A DNA stretch of 64,000 nucleotides, from the NCBI RefSeq assembly GCF_029867415.1, contig NC_081186.1, positions 18,112,930-18,176,929 of the forward strand, given 5' to 3'. Every line of letters begins with the position of its first letter. Position 1 is the first letter of the stretch. Positions 45,881-57,707 of this stretch are shown one piece after another. Position numbers and translations under genes: made by a program. The notes under the pieces are model-generated. The model saw only the letters and a list, made by a program, of their open reading frames with translations. It did not search any database and had not been told where the DNA came from. The DNA is from Vicia villosa. Its lineage: Eukaryota; Streptophyta; Magnoliopsida; Fabales; Fabaceae.

Positions 45881-46649
45881 GGTACCTGTGATGTTTACAA
45901 AGAAAGTCTCTAAGTTCCTTGAAAACCATTTGTGAAGGTCATTTTTATGAATGCATGAATGCATGGTTTATGCATCAATCACAATCAAGAGCACACAAGA
46001 TCACATCAAATAACACAAAAATCACACAATCCAGGTTCTTAGGTTCGACGTCACGAGCATGGAGCCATAGGTCTACCCATCCCACAAGGCGTGATCTAAG
46101 GAGTTTTGTACCTGCCAATCGGGTTCTACAAAGGTTCCCAGAGTTTTCAATCTTCTATCGGATATTACCGGCACACACAATTGCTCATGGGCGCCAATAA
46201 TACGCCTAAAAAGACCTCGTCTGAGCGTAGTATCGCATGACAACAAGCTCAAATTGGTACTTGATCTTGTTTCTGCACTACATCCTAAAAAGGCTTAGAT
46301 TGGTTAAAAAGGTTCTAGGCCATTCAGCTTCTACGGACACTCACTATTGAAAGTAATAGCGTTATCACGATGGTTCGTAACAACCTCTACTACCTTCCAT
46401 GAGGCCTCCACTGATTGGGGTTCCACCATATGACGCTCATGGTAAGGATTGCTCCTGACATGCGACTATTGGTCTTACCACCTCCTATCTCAAGTTACTC
46501 ACCAAAGTTCGGGTTAGAACTTTATCTCATCACAGAGGAACCATCAAGCACCAAAAAAAAATAAATAAATAAACACACAAAGCACACAACAATATATACA
46601 GATAAAGCACACAGATAAACAAAAATAGGCTTAACACACTTAAAACTGA
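45881..46649 (-). other. 5' leader of element B
   Basis: Non-coding. It contains blocks similar to the D leader, for example CTACATCCTAAAAAGGCTTA near 46278 and GGGTTCTA near 46119. An A/T-rich microsatellite-like run occurs at 46551-46570. No convincing gene. Confidence 0.6.
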
Positions 46650-46669
46650 CTTCCCCAGTGAAGTCGCCA
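46650..46669 (-). other. Primer-binding site of element B (variant)
   Basis: The sense strand begins TGGCGACTTCACTGGGGAAG, six bases from the LTR. It differs at four of 19 positions from the site shared by A and D. Either it primes from another tRNA or it has drifted. Confidence 0.75.
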
Positions 46670-48717
46670 TTTTTCTGTAGCGGGGAAAATCTGATATCGA
46701 AGCCATAGGATTGACTCGAATCAATATTCCATTTGAAATCGCCACCGCACTTTATTTTTTCAAAGGAAAAGGGAAAAGAACGTAAAACCCAAAGTTTTGT
46801 TTTTAAAACAAGAAAGAGAACTCAGGTTCGGGTGTTGATTATATGAGGGGAAGGTTTAAAGCACCCCTCATATTTGTGGTACTCCACAGGAACCTTTTTG
46901 AAAATCTGTGTCGTGTGTGCTAAAAAACGGTTTGTTTTATTTTTAAAATAAGCTCGGCAAAGCGTTAAGCTTTGTGCCTACATACCTCCTCGGTGCAATG
47001 GAGAAGTCAGAGCTAATGTAGTTCCGCTTAAAGGGAAAACATTTTTAAAACGAATAAACACTTTATCGTCGTTGGAGAGAAATACTCAGCCATTGATCTT
47101 GAGCATGAGAACAAACGAGTTCTCTGCATCGCTAATGAAAGAAGGGCTCCAACTCGGATAAAATCGACGAGTATGCCACTAGCTCTCTCACGCGGAAAAG
47201 ATCTCATTATATCAATCAATTTCAAAATCGTGGGGTATAACCACTCGTTTCGACAATTAATAGTGTCTAAACTTTTGAAGAAAAGCCACTAAGGGCAAAA
47301 GATGTTTTAAAAGAAAAGGTTTTGAAAATATTGCAAACATAAGAAGGTTTTTGAAAAAGGGAGAAGATTTTGAAAATTTAAGAATGGGAGGAGATGAAGA
47401 GGCTATCCTATTGCGTAAAATAAAAGCTAAGGAAAGAAACGGTCTAACCGAAGAAAGAAGCCAACACTTGACATTATGAGTCAAGGTAGATTTCCCATCC
47501 TTTGGACTTATCAATACCAACACATATTACCACTTGGGGATCCAGATGAACTTATTATCTTAGCACCACTTTGCATTAAGCACATTAAAAGTTCTGACGA
47601 AAATCGGGCAGAGTAACGGCTGTTTTCGGGTAAAATCCTTATATCAATGCCTTGGAATTAACCATCAAGGGCTTTCAAGGAAATACCTGCATACATAAAC
47701 AGACAACAATCCAATGCCAGACAGACAGAATAACAACAGAGTAACAACAGAATAAGGGTCCAGAGGTGCTAGGTCCATAAGTCCAAATCTCCATAATGCT
47801 CGGGATAGTAACCAATAGTCCAAAAGAGAGCCTTAGGTGTTTTTTAGATTTTTGTTGTTTATTAGTGTTTTAGCATAAAAGTAAAGTATGGTCCAAGTGG
47901 ACAAAAGAAAAATAGCGGAAGCATAAACATAGTGTCCAAATGGACAAAGAGAAAATAGCGGAATGTAAATATGATGAAATGATAAAATAAAGCGATAAAG
48001 CGAGAAATATAAAGAGCAATATAATAAAGTGCGGAAATTAAAGTCAATTGTTAGATGTTAAAGATAACCATCTTGAAACTTGTCAAGTATGTTATCAAAG
48101 TTAGTAATGAAGATCGATGGTGAGTGAAGGATGTACTCGGATTTAAATTCAATAAAAATTTATCAGAAGCTTGATAAAATCATAGCGACTACACGATAAA
48201 CCTCCATAAGTCTTAAATCAACCGCATACAATTCTCTTCCATATTTGATCTTTTTGATTCGGGACACGAAATATTGCGCTATGTTAAGCAGATCGCCAAG
48301 TGATTTATGTAGAAATCACCCTACAACGAGGCCGGTCAAAACTTTATGTGCTAATGCATGCGAGAAGAACGATATGTAGATCGTTTTCCGAAAGCAATAC
48401 CGCACGAAAAGAAAAATGGTGAGTGATCTAGTCTTTACCAAGAATCCATAAGAATTCTCAAGGTATTAAGACTTTCATCGATCAAAATAAAAAGAAGTAA
48501 AAGATGGAACCACATTAAAAGCTCCTTTCATCCATAATTTCAATCACATAATTTTGCGGATTTGGATTCTCATCCTATCGACGCCCTAAGTCCATTGAAA
48601 TTAGAGAGAAATTAGGCCTCTAACTTGTGATTCAAAGAAAATATCAAAAGAAAGGAGTAGAAGATGAGTTAGAACCAAAAACAAGTCAAAAACCACAAAA
48701 ATCAGCATTCTGCCCAG

Positions 48718-48827
48718 TGTAAATCGATTTGCACAGAGTGTAAATCGATTTGCATAACTCTGTTTTCAAAATCTGCGCAGTTTTCAGTTGTGTAAATCGA
48801 TTTGCACCAGATGTAAATCGATTTGCA
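48718..48827. repeat. Palindrome cluster 1, 5' LTR copy of B
   Basis: Same four copies and spacing as 8685-8794. The two LTR copies differ only in the spacers here (CATCG versus CACAG, and TGTGT versus TGCGC); the palindromes themselves are identical. Confidence 0.8.
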
Positions 48828-49281
48828 CAACACAGTTTTCAAAAATACAGCAAATAAAGAGAAGAAAACTTGTTTAAACATAAAACCAAACACCTTGTGA
48901 TCTTGGATCAATTTGTGCACGAAAATGTATCAAGTAAGCAAGCAAATCTCATCAATATAGCACCAAAGGTGCATCAAGCATAAACAACAATGGATCACAT
49001 CTTGAATTATGGAATGGATCTAGAATTTTACCAAATCTTTCACAAACTTTGAATCTTCTTCAAGCACACACAACCACAAGCCTTGATCTCTCACAATTGA
49101 TGAAGAAAAAGTAGTGTTTATGTTGAGGTTTAGCTCTAAATTAGTGAGGTTCAAGATGTGACTCACTAATTTGTGTGGAAGAAAAAGAGCTTTGAGTGAG
49201 GGGTTTGGAAGAGGTGAGGAGAGAATTTGCAATAAGTTTCTTGGCTATCAAAGCTTGAAAAATGAAGAGGGGAGTGCCTCA

Positions 49282-49288
49282 ATTTATA
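49282..49288 (-). promoter_or_regulatory. TATA box of the 5' LTR of B
   Basis: Sense GCTATAAATTGAGGC. The predicted transcript start is near 49252, giving a short U3 of about 0.7 kb. Confidence 0.65.
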
Positions 49289-49528
49289 GCAATTAGGCTT
49301 GGGAAATTTTGTGGCTTGGAGTTAGGATTGGAAAATAGAATTAGGCTTGGGAAAAGGATTTGGAGCCAAAAATGAAATCCAATGGTCTTGATGCAATCAC
49401 ATGAGGGTTTATGATTAAATGATGTAGAGAATCAAATGTAAGAACTAAGTCATGCTTCCCATGCTTGCACATGATGTCAACACTTCAAAAAGCTGAAATT
49501 TGCCTTCATTTTTCCAAATCCGCACTGG

Positions 49529-49711
49529 TGCAATCGATTTGCATCTTATGCAAATCTATTTACATTGCTGAAAAAGGCAAAATCTGGGGCAAAAACAGTT
49601 ATGCAAATCGATTGCTGTCTTATGCAAATCGATTTGCACTGATGGCAGAAGCAAATCTGGTGCAGAATCAGTTGTGTAAATCGATTTACACTTTATGCAA
49701 ATCGATTTGCA
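49529..49711. repeat. Palindrome cluster 2, 5' LTR copy of B
   Basis: Six phased AAATCGATTT-type sites as at 9497-9679, upstream of the TATA box. Confidence 0.8.
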
Positions 49712-49976
49712 TAGTGAAAATGTTGAAAAATGCTCCTTTTGATGGATGTTTTGACTTGATACCTACAAAACACAAACACACAAAAGCACAAGGCAATATT
49801 TTTGGTATTTTGGTTAGTAGAACAATATATACAAGACTAAAACATGGGTGCTCGATGATTCCCTTGCAGATGGATTGAGCACAACATCACTGGTAGAACT
49901 CTAAGTTAAAATTTCTTGATTGATGATTGTTATGCAAATGATGTGTGATCTTAGGGTCAAAAATTGGGGTATGACA

Positions 49977-50582
49977 GTAGAGATGACTTCATGTCTCTTT
50001 ACTGTAAACAGAGATTTAATTCAAGCTTCAACCTTGAGCTTCAAGCAAGGCACCAAAAACAATTAATTTCCCTAATTAGTTCCCCGAACTACAAAAATCT
50101 CTGACTTCCATTAGGGATATGTAGGCATGAGGTTCACAAGGAATCTCAGCGAGCTAATCAAATACCAAAAATAGTCAGTTTGTCTGTCTTTTTCAATTCA
50201 AATCAATTCCTTCTCCTAATACAAAGGAGAAACTTTTCCAATCATTAGCAACAAACAAAAACACATAGACACATAGAAGGTTCCCGTAGAGTACTACGGA
50301 TATGTAGGGTGCTTAAACTCTTCCCAATGTATAACCGACCACCCAGACTCCAGAATTTCTAGTCTAGGTGAATCCCCACACTTAGCAAACTCCTAGGGTT
50401 TATTTGAGATCTTTTTCCCCTTTCCTCCTCGTAGGATAATTAAAAAGTTCATGTGTTATCGTAGGAAGAACTGAAACAAAATTCATCCTGCCACGGGCGC
50501 ATTCTCCTTCCAAATTTCGCGTGAAGGGTCTAGCGTGTCGTCCTCCCAAGTGAAACGGGGAGGTAAAAAAAACGACACCACA
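49977..50582 (+). repeat. LTR C fragment 2, ending the LTR; includes TSD of B
   Basis: It continues 4763-6642 after the B insertion (TSD GTAGA at 49977-49981). It is the reverse complement of the end of the D LTR and finishes ACGACACCACA at 50582. No primer-binding site follows, so this is a 3' LTR or a solo LTR. It carries the U5 hairpin CCGTAG/AGTA/CTACGG at 50284-50299. The next bases, CTACC (50583-50587), would be its TSD; the partner is outside the window. Confidence 0.85.
50284..50299 (+). other. U5 hairpin of LTR C (AGTA loop)
   Basis: CCGTAG, AGTA and CTACGG form a perfect 6-bp stem, followed by GATATGTAGGGTGCTT. C is in the plus orientation, so the loop is the complement of the TACT seen on the plus strand in A, B and D. 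Confidence 0.7.
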
Positions 50583-52120
50583 CTACCCATAATACCTTTC
50601 ACCTTCCATGTGGAATGGTTACTCCCACTCTCTTTGATGTGGCCGCCATCATTGGACTCCATCCGATTGGAGAGGATTTTGATCTTAATGATATGGATGT
50701 TGATACAATCCAATTTGGTGAGAGTAAGGCCACCTACACCATTTATATTGAGAAACATCATGATACCAATAGTGCATACGTCTCTGAAGAAGAGCATATT
50801 ACTTTCTTGGCACTTTGGCTGTCGAGATGCGTTTTCTGCTCAAGGTCGCTGCAAGTGGCGAAGAGATATCTGACTATGGCTAATCAACTAAATGCTGGGA
50901 AGAAATTAGGCCTAGCCCAACTGATCCTCGTATATCTCTACGAAGTCCTTGGTGAATCCGTGGAGTATTTGAAGGAAGATGAAGCTGGGAAATCTCTACT
51001 GTTCGCTGGTCCCTTTTGGCTTATGCAACTATGGATGAACGCAACTTTCGAGTCTTGCATGCCAGCGAAAGGTTTGGTCAACGAATAGGAGCCTGCTATC
51101 AAGGAGAGTACTGTCGAAGGGACTAGGCTCACTCAACTGACTCCTGGGGAAGATCCTGGAAAACTACAAGAGACTTTCAAAGCTTTCATGATGATGTTTG
51201 CGAAGCATTATAATTTTAGTCCATCGATGGCTCCCTTTGCTGAAAGAAGAGTAGATCCATCATGGTTTACACGCGAATTCCATGTTTCTTCAGTGGAACA
51301 CAAAGCTGATTCGGTAGCTATTTGGGAAGCTTTCCTTACTCCTAGGTTGCTATCTCATAGACTGAGGAGCTCAAAGAATCATTTTGGCCTGCTAAGTTAC
51401 CAACCCAATCTCGTTGCTAGACAATTTGGTCTTGTCCAGATTAAACCTATGACCATGTATACGAAGAAGAGTCACCTGCGTCTTCCTTCCATGTATTCGA
51501 CTGAGCAAGGCTTCGAGAATCAAATTGCCAGATACATTGGTGTTACTTCTCTTACTCTAGTCCCCATCAGACCCGTTTTCTACTACACTAGGGAATTTGC
51601 CACTTGGTGGGATGAGTATTACCAAAAATGGAATTTTGATGCTCCTTCACTTTCAAAAGAAATATCCTCGGCCTTTGCTTCTACGCTGGAACGCTTCAAG
51701 AAAGGTAACTCGATTCATCTCCAAGAGATTCAAGCATTCCAGAAATACTTGAAATTGTTTACATGCCTCATGAGCTTAGTCGAACTATCAATGAAGCAGC
51801 CGTTACTTTGCAAGAAAAGTTTTCTAAAAAACTGGAGAATCTGAAATTGCCTTCGTATGTTCGTCCGGAACAACGATATGAACTGGCTTTCAACATGTAT
51901 CCTCCGAAGTTTCCTCAATTACCCAGTGCTAACTTTGGTGTGGCTTTACGCCCTCCATTCCCTAACTGGTTCATCTGTGGTGATGTTGTAAAAATCCTCC
52001 GGGAATCTTCGAAAAAACATGTTGAACGGGTTGTTCTGACTAAGCACACATTGGACAGTTTCAAAGGACACCTTCATATTGGACTCGAACATGTTCGTGT
52101 TTTAACTCCAATACCAGAAG

Positions 52121-52210
52121 GTGTGGAATGGGTTTTTATTTCCATTTTCCCTATCTTTTGTTTTCTTTTCAATCCTCATCATAAACTTGTCATGTTTTAT
52201 CTGACTGTAG
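52121..52210 (+). other. Possible intron 1 of the antisense PMD gene
   Basis: Donor GAAG/GTGTGG and acceptor CTGTAG/CTCTGAG enclose 90 bp, a multiple of three, with a T-rich interior that would encode an unlikely hydrophobic stretch. Removing it keeps the frame. Weaker than intron 2. Confidence 0.4.
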
Positions 52211-52317
52211 CTCTGAGTCGAAGGGAAAGCGCAAAGGAAGGTGATAGGCGAAAACCTGGTGGTGCTAAAGAAAAGAAGACTAGTGAAGACACAAACACTA
52301 GTAAATCAAAACCCATG

Positions 52318-52390
52318 GTGAGTATTCGAATTTAGTCTCTATATTCTTCGAATTTCATCAGTTTTCTTAATATCCAGTTCTTATATCCAG
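52318..52390 (+). other. Likely intron 2 of the antisense PMD gene (73 bp)
   Basis: Consensus donor CCATG/GTGAGT and acceptor ATATCCAG/AATGCTCG, with a T-rich interior and an in-frame stop within the intron. Joining the flanks keeps the frame open through a Pro/Lys-rich segment. The intron is on the strand opposite to the element RNA, so it can only be spliced from an antisense transcript. Confidence 0.65.
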
Positions 52391-54120
52391 AATGCTCGAA
52401 AACCTCCCCCAACGCCAAAGAGGAAAGTTGTTGAAGCCACTCCTCATGTCGATTCTGACCCTGAGGACCAATCCCCTTCTGATTCAAAGCTTATAAGAAG
52501 GAAAAAGACTAAATTTACCACTCCTTTGGCGAAAGAGAAATCCTCCGGGACTTCGAAACCTAAAGTCTCAACTGATCAAAAGGTGTCTTAAGAACAACCT
52601 AACAAAACTGTTGAGACTGAAAGTCATAATTCGAGTCTAGGAAATGTTGTTCCTAAGATAACTTGTACTTATTTATTTTCGTCTCTTTTACTCGATCGTG
52701 TATTTTATAACTTTTAATGTTACTTGCGCAAGATGATGTTGTTGGCACCGCAACTTCGATCCTACATGCCACCCATATTCAAGGATCTCTCGAAGGCTCA
52801 AACAGCAAACCAAATGACTTTACGATTCTTGCTCAACCAAAAGTGACTTCCAAAGATCCAACTCCTCTAGTTCTCTCTGATTCTGATACTGAAAGTGATG
52901 ACATGTTTCAAGACTTCATACAAACTACACTTCTTCAACACATACTGCCCGAGGACTCGTCACCAGAAATCCCAAATCATGATCAAGATGCTGATATGGA
53001 TGTGGATCTTACATCGCTGAACAGAGATGATGGCAACAAACAATATGAAGATGGTGGGCAATTCGAAACCATCGAAACCCCAGTCGAAGATGGCTCCTCC
53101 AAACAAAATCTGGACCAAACAAAAGATCATGAGCAGCCAAATCATCCTTTTTGAATTATTACCAAACCATCAACCAATTTGACCAATGCTCCTCGCGCCT
53201 TATCTCAGGCTGAGCTTAAAGATCTCAAGGCGAAGAATCTTGCTGGTTTCCTTAAGGCTATGCTCCAGACGCAAAGTGGCTCCTCTGAAAAAGGTGGGAC
53301 ATCCTTTACCACTTCAGGGGGGCCAGGTGAAGAGACTGCAAGTCAAAGCTTCCTTCGACAGATAAAAGAAAAAATATTTGATATTGATCCGATCCAGGCC
53401 ATCAGCGAGAATGTTAACATTTGCTTTCCCTTGAAAAACTTGTTGAAGAAAGTGGATGTACTGAGTGTTTCTGGTGAAGCGTCTCAAATTTTGATCTCGG
53501 TTGGCCTCCTAATTGAGCAACTCCAAGCAGATCAACTTCACAAGTAAGATGTTTCGCAGAGATTTGCTGCTAAATTTACTGCTCAAACCTCATCAAGGGT
53601 AGCAGCCAATGCTTCTAGTGAGAAGGTCGAAGCCATGGAAACCCAGTGCTCAAAACGGCAGGAAGAATACAAATCTTGTGAAGCAAACATCAAAGCCTGG
53701 GAAGGACCAGTTTCTCAGTTAAAACAAAAAATTTAAGCTACGAAGGATCGTCAAGATGAGATCCGCAAATTGGACCAGGAGGAACTTAATGTGGAAATTC
53801 AGGTTGGCATTCATCATGTCGAAGAGGCTCAGAAACTAGAATCAGAGGTTGAGGAGTTGAAGAGATAAGAAAATGTAATTGAACGACGCCTAGCCGTGTT
53901 CGCTTCTCAGTATATTCAGATGAAATCCAATCTCCCTTATGAATTTAATCATTAAAAAAATGATGCAATAACTTTGGATCTTTTAATTCCTTTCTGTTAT
54001 CACTTTTGTATTTGAAACATATCGATGTGTATTTCGTATTTGTGTGACTATTCTAGGCTGTAACATTTAACAATGCCATTTTGGCGAAACATCATTTTGT
54101 CATTTTTGTGTGGCTTTTAG

Positions 54121-56199
54121 TTATTCTGTTAATATCTTGACTTCCTGAAGACAAGGTTTATATTTTTTCAAATATTTACCATTTACTCGAAGAATCCTTC
54201 GATCTTCAGCAAGCTCTTCTATTTCGTAAGCATTATTCGAAAATACTTTTAAAACTCGAAAGGGTCCTTCCCAGTGTGGGGACCATTTTCCTAATGCTTT
54301 TTTCTTTTTATCCATAGGTAATATTACTTTCCAAACTAGATCGTTTGTAATGAAAGTTTTGCTTTGAACCCTTTTGTTATATGCTCTAGCCACCCTTTCT
54401 TTCTGTCTTCTTAGGACTTCTAACGCATGTAATATTTCTTCATCCAAATCTACCGATTCATTCATCATCATTTCCCAGTATAGGTCAGATGGGATTTCTC
54501 CCCGCCTTTGAATCCTCACTGATTGTAGGTAGATTTCGACAGGTAACACTGCATCGTGACCAAATGTAAGTTGAAAAGGTGTGGTGTTGGTGGCTTCTTT
54601 TGGGGAAGTTTGACAAGCCCAAAGCACTTGATCCAATGTCTTATGCCAATTATTGGGTTTCTTCCATACATGTTTCTTAATTAGACCTATTATTACTTTA
54701 TTGGCCGATTTGACCTGTCCATTTGCTTGAGCATAATATGGTGTGGATTTTAGTAATTTGAAACCCATTTCTTTTGAAAAATCCTGCATCTTTCGACCAG
54801 GGAAAATTGATCCTTGATATGTTGTTATACTTTATGGGTTTCCAAATCTGTACAATATCTGTCTTTGAATAAATTCGATGACCGTTTCTTGATCCACATT
54901 AACCAAAGGTATTGCTTTGACCCACTTAGTGAAGTAGTCAATTCCTACTAAAATGTATTTTTGGCCCTTGGATGAAGTAGGATGAATTTCTCCTATGAGG
55001 TCTAAAGCCCAACCTCTAAAAGGCCAAGGTTTAATTATATGATGGAGTCCGCTTGCAGGGGCATGTTGTATACCTTCATGTTTTTGACATTCTTCGCAAC
55101 CTTTGGGGAATTCTATACAATCCTTTAAAATTGTAGGCCAACACATTCCGTATCTAAACAATAACCATTTCATTTTATATTCTGCCTGATGTGCTCCACA
55201 TGCCCCACTATGTACACTGGATGGAGCTAGGTATCCTTCGCTTTCTCCCATGCATTTTAACAGGCTCCCCTCAGGGGTTTTTATGAATAATTCATTTCCC
55301 ATCAGTATATAAGATAAAGCTTTATACTTAACCTTCCTCTCTGTATTTATTGAGGGGTCCCCCAGATAACAGATAATAGGGCTTCTCCAATCCGTGTCTA
55401 CTAAAGTATCAATGGATAATACTTCGAATTCTTCTTTATTGGCATAGCCTAAGCGTGCATTTTCCAAGTCTGTTGGAGATAACTTAGCAGCCATCGCTTT
55501 CCCTCTGACTTCGACCAGTTCCTTTAGTTTTTTCTTTGATATTCTATATCCTGAAGCTATTTGTACTAAATCATTTGCTTCCTGGTTTTTTATTCTAGGG
55601 ACATGCTTTATGTCAATGTACTCGAACTTTTTAAGCAATCTATTTATAATGACAAAATACATAATCAAATTTTCTTTTATGAATTTGTACTCTTTGGTCA
55701 ATTGTTTAATCACCAATTCTGAGTCTCCTTTAATTTCGAATCTAGTTTCCCCCAACTCCATCAAGGCTTCAAGTCCTGCTATAAGGGCTTCATATTCTTC
55801 CTCGTTGTTTGAGCATAGTGGTCCTTCGATTTTATACTTGAGTTTTGTTGGAATTCCCTCAAGAGAAATTAATAAAATCCCAACTCCACTTCCTTCCTTG
55901 TGGGTAAAACCATCAAAGAATAATTTCCATGGTTTCAATTCCACGTGTAATTGTGGGTTTTCGACCACTGCGTGGTCGATAAGAAAGTATGAGATTACCT
56001 GCCCCTTCATTGCCTTCAAAGGCATAAAGGCTAAAGAGTACTCAGTGAGAGCTAGTGCCCATTTACCACCAATTCGACTGTGCATTATTGGCTTTGATAG
56101 CATATATTTAATAACATCAAAACGCGAAGAGACATGCAAATCAATTGGTTTTATATAATACTTAAGTTTTGTACAACATAAGTGCAGACATAGACACAA
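54121..56199 (-). pseudogene. pol: Element F: second RNase H and integrase remnant
   Basis: The archaeal-like RNase H is readable (LFFDGFTHKEGSGVG, NNEEEYEAL, IKGDSELV, NQEANDL). The integrase has the zinc region (GCEECQKHEG) and the first catalytic D (WALDLIG). A TAA at 54832-54834 stops translation after RFGNP. Beyond it, the usual second catalytic D is Y (TTYQGS) and the catalytic E position is K (NGQVKSANK). It is therefore dead as an integrase even apart from the stop. The C-terminus ends near 54121, 166 bp from the convergent antisense gene. Confidence 0.85.
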
Positions 56200-57571
56200 T
56201 TTTCTATTGGAGTGTATCTAGTTTCTGCATCATTCAAAACCCTACCAAGGTAGTAAATGGCTTTTTCAATGCCATTTTCATATTCATGTACTAACATAGT
56301 GCCTATAGTAACATCTGAAGCTGAAATATACAGCCTCATAGGCTTCTTTCCACAAGGTGGTGACAAGATTGGAGGATTCACCAAATATTGCTTGATCTTG
56401 TCGAAAGCCTGTTGATGCTCTTCGTTCCATTCGAACGTTCCTTGCTTTGAGCGCAGAAGAGGAGAGAAGGCTTGGGTTCGACCACTTAATTTCGAGATGA
56501 ATCTTCTTAGGAAGTTAATCTTTCCTAATAAAGATTGTAACTCTTTCTTTATTGAAGGTGGTTTAGTCTCCATAATTGCCTTCGTTTTGTTTTGATTAAT
56601 CTCTATCCCCTTTTTATGGACCACAAAACCCAGAAAATCTCCTGCCTGCATAAAGAAAGCGCAATTAAGAGGATTCATTTTTAAGCTATGCTTTCTCATT
56701 CTTTCGAATGATTGGCTAAGATGACTCAGATGATTCTCGTCTGATATAGACTTAATGACAATGTGATCTATGTAAACCTGCATAAATGTTTCTATAAAAT
56801 CATGAAAAATGGAATTCATAACACGCTGGTATGTTGCCCCAGCATTTTTAAAGCCAAAAGGCATCACAATCCATTCATAAGTTCCTATTGCCTCTGGACA
56901 ATGAAAGGCTGTTTTGGAAACATCCTCTTCAGCAATGAAGATCTGGTTATAACAAGAATATCCATCCAACATGTTGAGGTATTCATATCTTGTAGCTGAA
57001 TCGATTAACATTTCTGCTATAGGCATTGGATATTCATCCTTAGGAGTTGCTACATTTAGATCACGAAAATCTATGCACACTCTTAGAGAACCATTTTTCT
57101 TAATTACATGTACTATATTTTCAATCCATTCGACATACCTTGTGGTCCTGATGAATATACAGCAAAGAAACCTTTCGTCCTCTTTTTTTATCTTTGAAAG
57201 TACCTCTGGCGCGAACCTCCGTGGTGTCTGCTTGATGGGCTTCTTGCCATCCTTTATGGGCAGCTTTAGTTCGACCAGGTCTCTTTTCAAACCAGACATT
57301 TCGTCATAGTCCCAAACAAAGCAGTTTTTGTTCTTTTTAAAAGATCAATTACTCTAGTCTTTAACTTGGGGTCCAGCCTAGCACTGATGTACGTGACTCT
57401 TCTTTCGATTCCATCTCCGAGGTCAGCCTCTTCGAGTGAGTCCTGCGCTAACATCTTTGCATTCGAAGTTGTTGGATCTTTCTCAAAACCTAGAGGTTCT
57501 TCGTCATAGATGGCATATAGCCTTTGATCGAACAATCTTTCAAGTACATGTTCGTTAGGAGGTCTTGCCAC
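56151..57571 (-). pseudogene. pol: Element F: reverse transcriptase remnant
   Basis: The RT fold is readable from VEWIENIVHVIKKNGSLRVC to SPPCGKKPMRLYI, with IDFRDLN and MPFGFKNAG. The catalytic YVDD box reads YIDH (QVYIDHIVIKS), so one of the two essential aspartates is lost. A frameshift near 57290-57300 separates the upstream linker (57571-57287) from RT, and another near 56151-56199 separates RT from the RNase H frame. The spacer at 57572-57707 keeps only broken reading frame. Confidence 0.85.
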
Positions 57572-57707
57572 GAAGTGTTCCTAAGATGATGTGGTGCATA
57601 TTTTACTTGTTGTGGCTTCGACATCCATGTTGGAGATCTCGGCCTAGAGAGCCGGTTTTCTTTTATTCTCGGCCATATAGGCAGAAATCCTTTCAAAGAA
57701 AGAAGAC

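Larger units (their letters stand above)
6643..49976 (-). mobile_element. Element B: full-length Ogre-like retrotransposon, interrupted by D
   Basis: It spans 43.3 kb, or 18.2 kb once D is removed. It is bounded by 3.3-kb LTRs and the TSD GTAGA. Sense order: 5' LTR (46676-49976), primer-binding site, leader, ORF1, gag-protease, intron, RT-RNase H-integrase (split by D), 3' UTR, 3' LTR (6643-9944). An extra ORF1, an intron before RT and a second RNase H are the hallmarks of the Ogre lineage. It cannot make full Gag-Pol, because protease has a frameshift, RT/RH has a stop and pol is split. About 22 LTR differences by eye (0.67%) suggest an insertion a few hundred thousand years old at usual plant rates. 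Confidence 0.95.
46676..49976 (-). repeat. 5' LTR of element B (3301 bp)
   Basis: Pairs with 6643-9944. It contains the U5 hairpin (46874-46889, one base changed), palindrome clusters at 48718-48827 and 49529-49711, and the TATA box at 49282-49288. It ends GGTATGACA. No gene. Confidence 0.95.
50583..53955 (+). pseudogene. Antisense plant-mobile-domain gene remnant of F
   Basis: Plus strand, convergent with pol of F. Reading from 50585, the frame gives NTFHLPCGMVTPTLFDVAAI, the signature of the plant mobile domain (PMD), then FLALWLSRCVF, LGLAQLILVYLYEVLG and GPFWLMQLWMNATFE, all PMD landmarks. Codon 51086-51088 is a stop in frame; a one-base shift near 51743 moves the frame to MPHELSRTINEAA. 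A basic, Ser/Lys-rich part, an acidic part and a coiled coil (53560-53940) follow, with further stops at about 52588, 53152, 53545 and 53734. The N-terminus was removed by the LTR C insertion. PMD proteins in plants include the nuclear MAIN/MAIL1; this copy is a transposon version and not a host gene. Confidence 0.75.
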
